A stretch of 64,000 nt of DNA. Source: Symbiodinium natans. Taxonomy: Eukaryota; Sar; Dinophyceae; Suessiales; Symbiodiniaceae. The stretch is from positions 1,062,618 to 1,126,617 of the forward strand of contig CAJNDS010002801.1 in assembly GCA_905221605.1 (NCBI GenBank). The letters are read 5' to 3'. Positions 62,740 through 64,000 of this stretch are shown in pieces. The notes under the pieces were generated by a model. It was not told the DNA's origin. It saw only the letters and a list, made by a program, of their open reading frames with translations, and did no database searches. How positions within the stretch are numbered: position 1 is the first letter of the stretch; each line of letters opens with the position of its first letter. The position numbers were made by a program, and so were the translations under genes.

Positions 62740-64000
62740 TTAGGATTTAGGGGTTCAGGGTTTTGGGTTTAGGGGCACTAGGTCGGGATGGGGAGCGGGA
62801 GGGGGGGGAGTGAAGGGGGGGGGTTCACAGTGAAAAGCTCAACCGCGGTCCGTTTATTCAAAAGTAGTCACTGTAAGCTTGTCCATGTTGCTGCAGGTGC
62901 GAGAACCCCTTCTTCTCCACAGATGCATGAGTTGCGAGGCTGATCGAGGCTGCGGTAGTTTCCCCAGCTCGCTGGCTAAGCAGAGATGATTGAAGAGGAA
63001 CATGGGACGGAACGGTCCCTTGAAAGAGACTGAAACCGTTCACCTAGAGTCACCTCTATGTCTTTTCATGAACTTTGAATGCAACCGGCAGGAAGGCCCC
63101 AGGTTAAACCTCTGGCCTCCCTCCAACCTTATCAAGCCAGTGGGCTGCTGCGAATTGCTGAGCCCGGCATGTCTTGCCTTGATTACTCCGTCAACAGCAC
63201 TGGTGGGAACTCGGAAAATGTCCGACGCAAGGTGCCTTGCGGTAAGTTTGGGCGGTTTTGGGCCCTTGGCTTGAGTGGGGGGGTGCTTTGTCTGCACTGT
63301 GCTGTGAACTTGTTTGGGATATTGGTGCTACCGCTTTGGGGGAGGGTTGAGGAATCCTATCAATGGAGCAACTGGAGGTTCACGGGTACCCTTAACCCAA
63401 GTAAGTATTAGCGTAACTGCACTCAAAAGGTTATATGAAACTTATATCAGCCCCTCAGTGTCTTAACTTACGCGAAGGTCACGCAGTATCTCGACATGAA
63501 AACTTCCCAACTGGGGTGACGTCCCTGTGCTGTAGCGCCATGTGCCACAGGTCCTTGTGATGCGGTCAACAGTCAAGTCCTCAAACAGCCCAACTCCTGA
63601 GGCAATAGAGGAGATTTGATGGTTGCCCACGCAACGCGCAGAGAGGTAGACTAAAGCCTAAGAAGCCCCAAAGCGACCTTCTCTAATCAAATAACAAAGG
63701 GGATCTATTCATTTAGAATCTGGGGGTAACTCTATATATTTAAAATATTTAGGCGTATAGTTTTCGGAGGTCTTGAGGCTCCTGTATACAGTAACCCTCT
63801 CGGCATGATACATGAGATCGAAATGGCCTGGCGGAGGACGCGTGGGTTTTGCCGTATATGAACTTCCACATTTGACACGCCGGTTCCGGGTTTGGGGTTC
63901 AGTTTAGGGTTCAGGGTTTAGGGTTTTAGGTTCAACGCCGTAAGCCCTAACCCTAAACCCTACACCCGAAACCAGGTAAGGAGATGCCAGCCTGGCTCAA
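62740..64000. other. no confident gene
   Basis: Short frames at 62,990-63,411 have no recognisable domain. G runs lie at 62,800-62,822, and TTTAGGG/CCCTAAA units facing each other at 63,890-63,970 resemble an intron arm pair whose exon would follow AACCAG at 63,976. Confidence 0.4.

Overview
The window looks like nuclear DNA of an alveolate, most likely a dinoflagellate. Four things point there. (1) Degenerate cytosolic 18S/28S rDNA around 22.7-28.4 kb has alveolate-like V4 sequence. (2) A calcium-dependent protein kinase (CDPK)-like gene can be read in order across about 28.7 kb. (3) Reading frames rejoin cleanly only if many introns start with GC or GA instead of GT and acceptors are mostly AG|G, a habit known from dinoflagellates. 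(4) Every gene I can support lies on the + strand. Plant-type telomere repeats (TTTAGGG/CCCTAAA) are scattered throughout, but they are interstitial; this is not a chromosome end. A chromerid or other alveolate is the main alternative.

Layout. 0-5.1 kb: microsatellites, a 185-bp C tract and small exons of an unidentified gene (best part 3.6-5.1 kb). 6.2-7.3 kb: intron-poor polytopic membrane protein. 8.0-8.7 kb: small unidentified ORF. 11.03-39.8 kb: CDPK-like gene of about 27 exons of 12-89 nt, with an MGC myristoylation start, kinase pieces, a short junction and four EF-hands. One 8.7-kb intron of it holds a tandem array of chimeric 18S/28S pseudogenes followed by scrambled 28S blocks. A 2.2-kb intron that splits EF-hand 1 from EF-hand 2 holds a complete HAD phosphatase ORF (35,442-36,527). 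41.2-56.9 kb: about 19 exon candidates in the same style, product unknown. 57.67-58.76 kb: membrane-anchored protein with two very short introns. 59.2-62.7 kb: coiled-coil exon series whose 2.45-kb intron carries a 1,165-bp fold-back element with 251-bp arms. 62.8-64 kb: nothing convincing.

The main structural observation is that the telomere-like repeats are not random. TTTAGGG runs tend to follow exons (5' part of introns) and CCCTAAA runs tend to precede exons (3' part of introns), so many introns could fold on complementary arms. As reconstructed, the CDPK has four intact calcium loops but damaged kinase catalytic motifs (DFE for DFG, no intact HRD, no beta3 lysine found), suggesting a calcium-binding pseudokinase or a decaying gene.

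All exon boundaries were read by eye from frame, phase and motif logic. No alignment, transcript or folding computation was possible.
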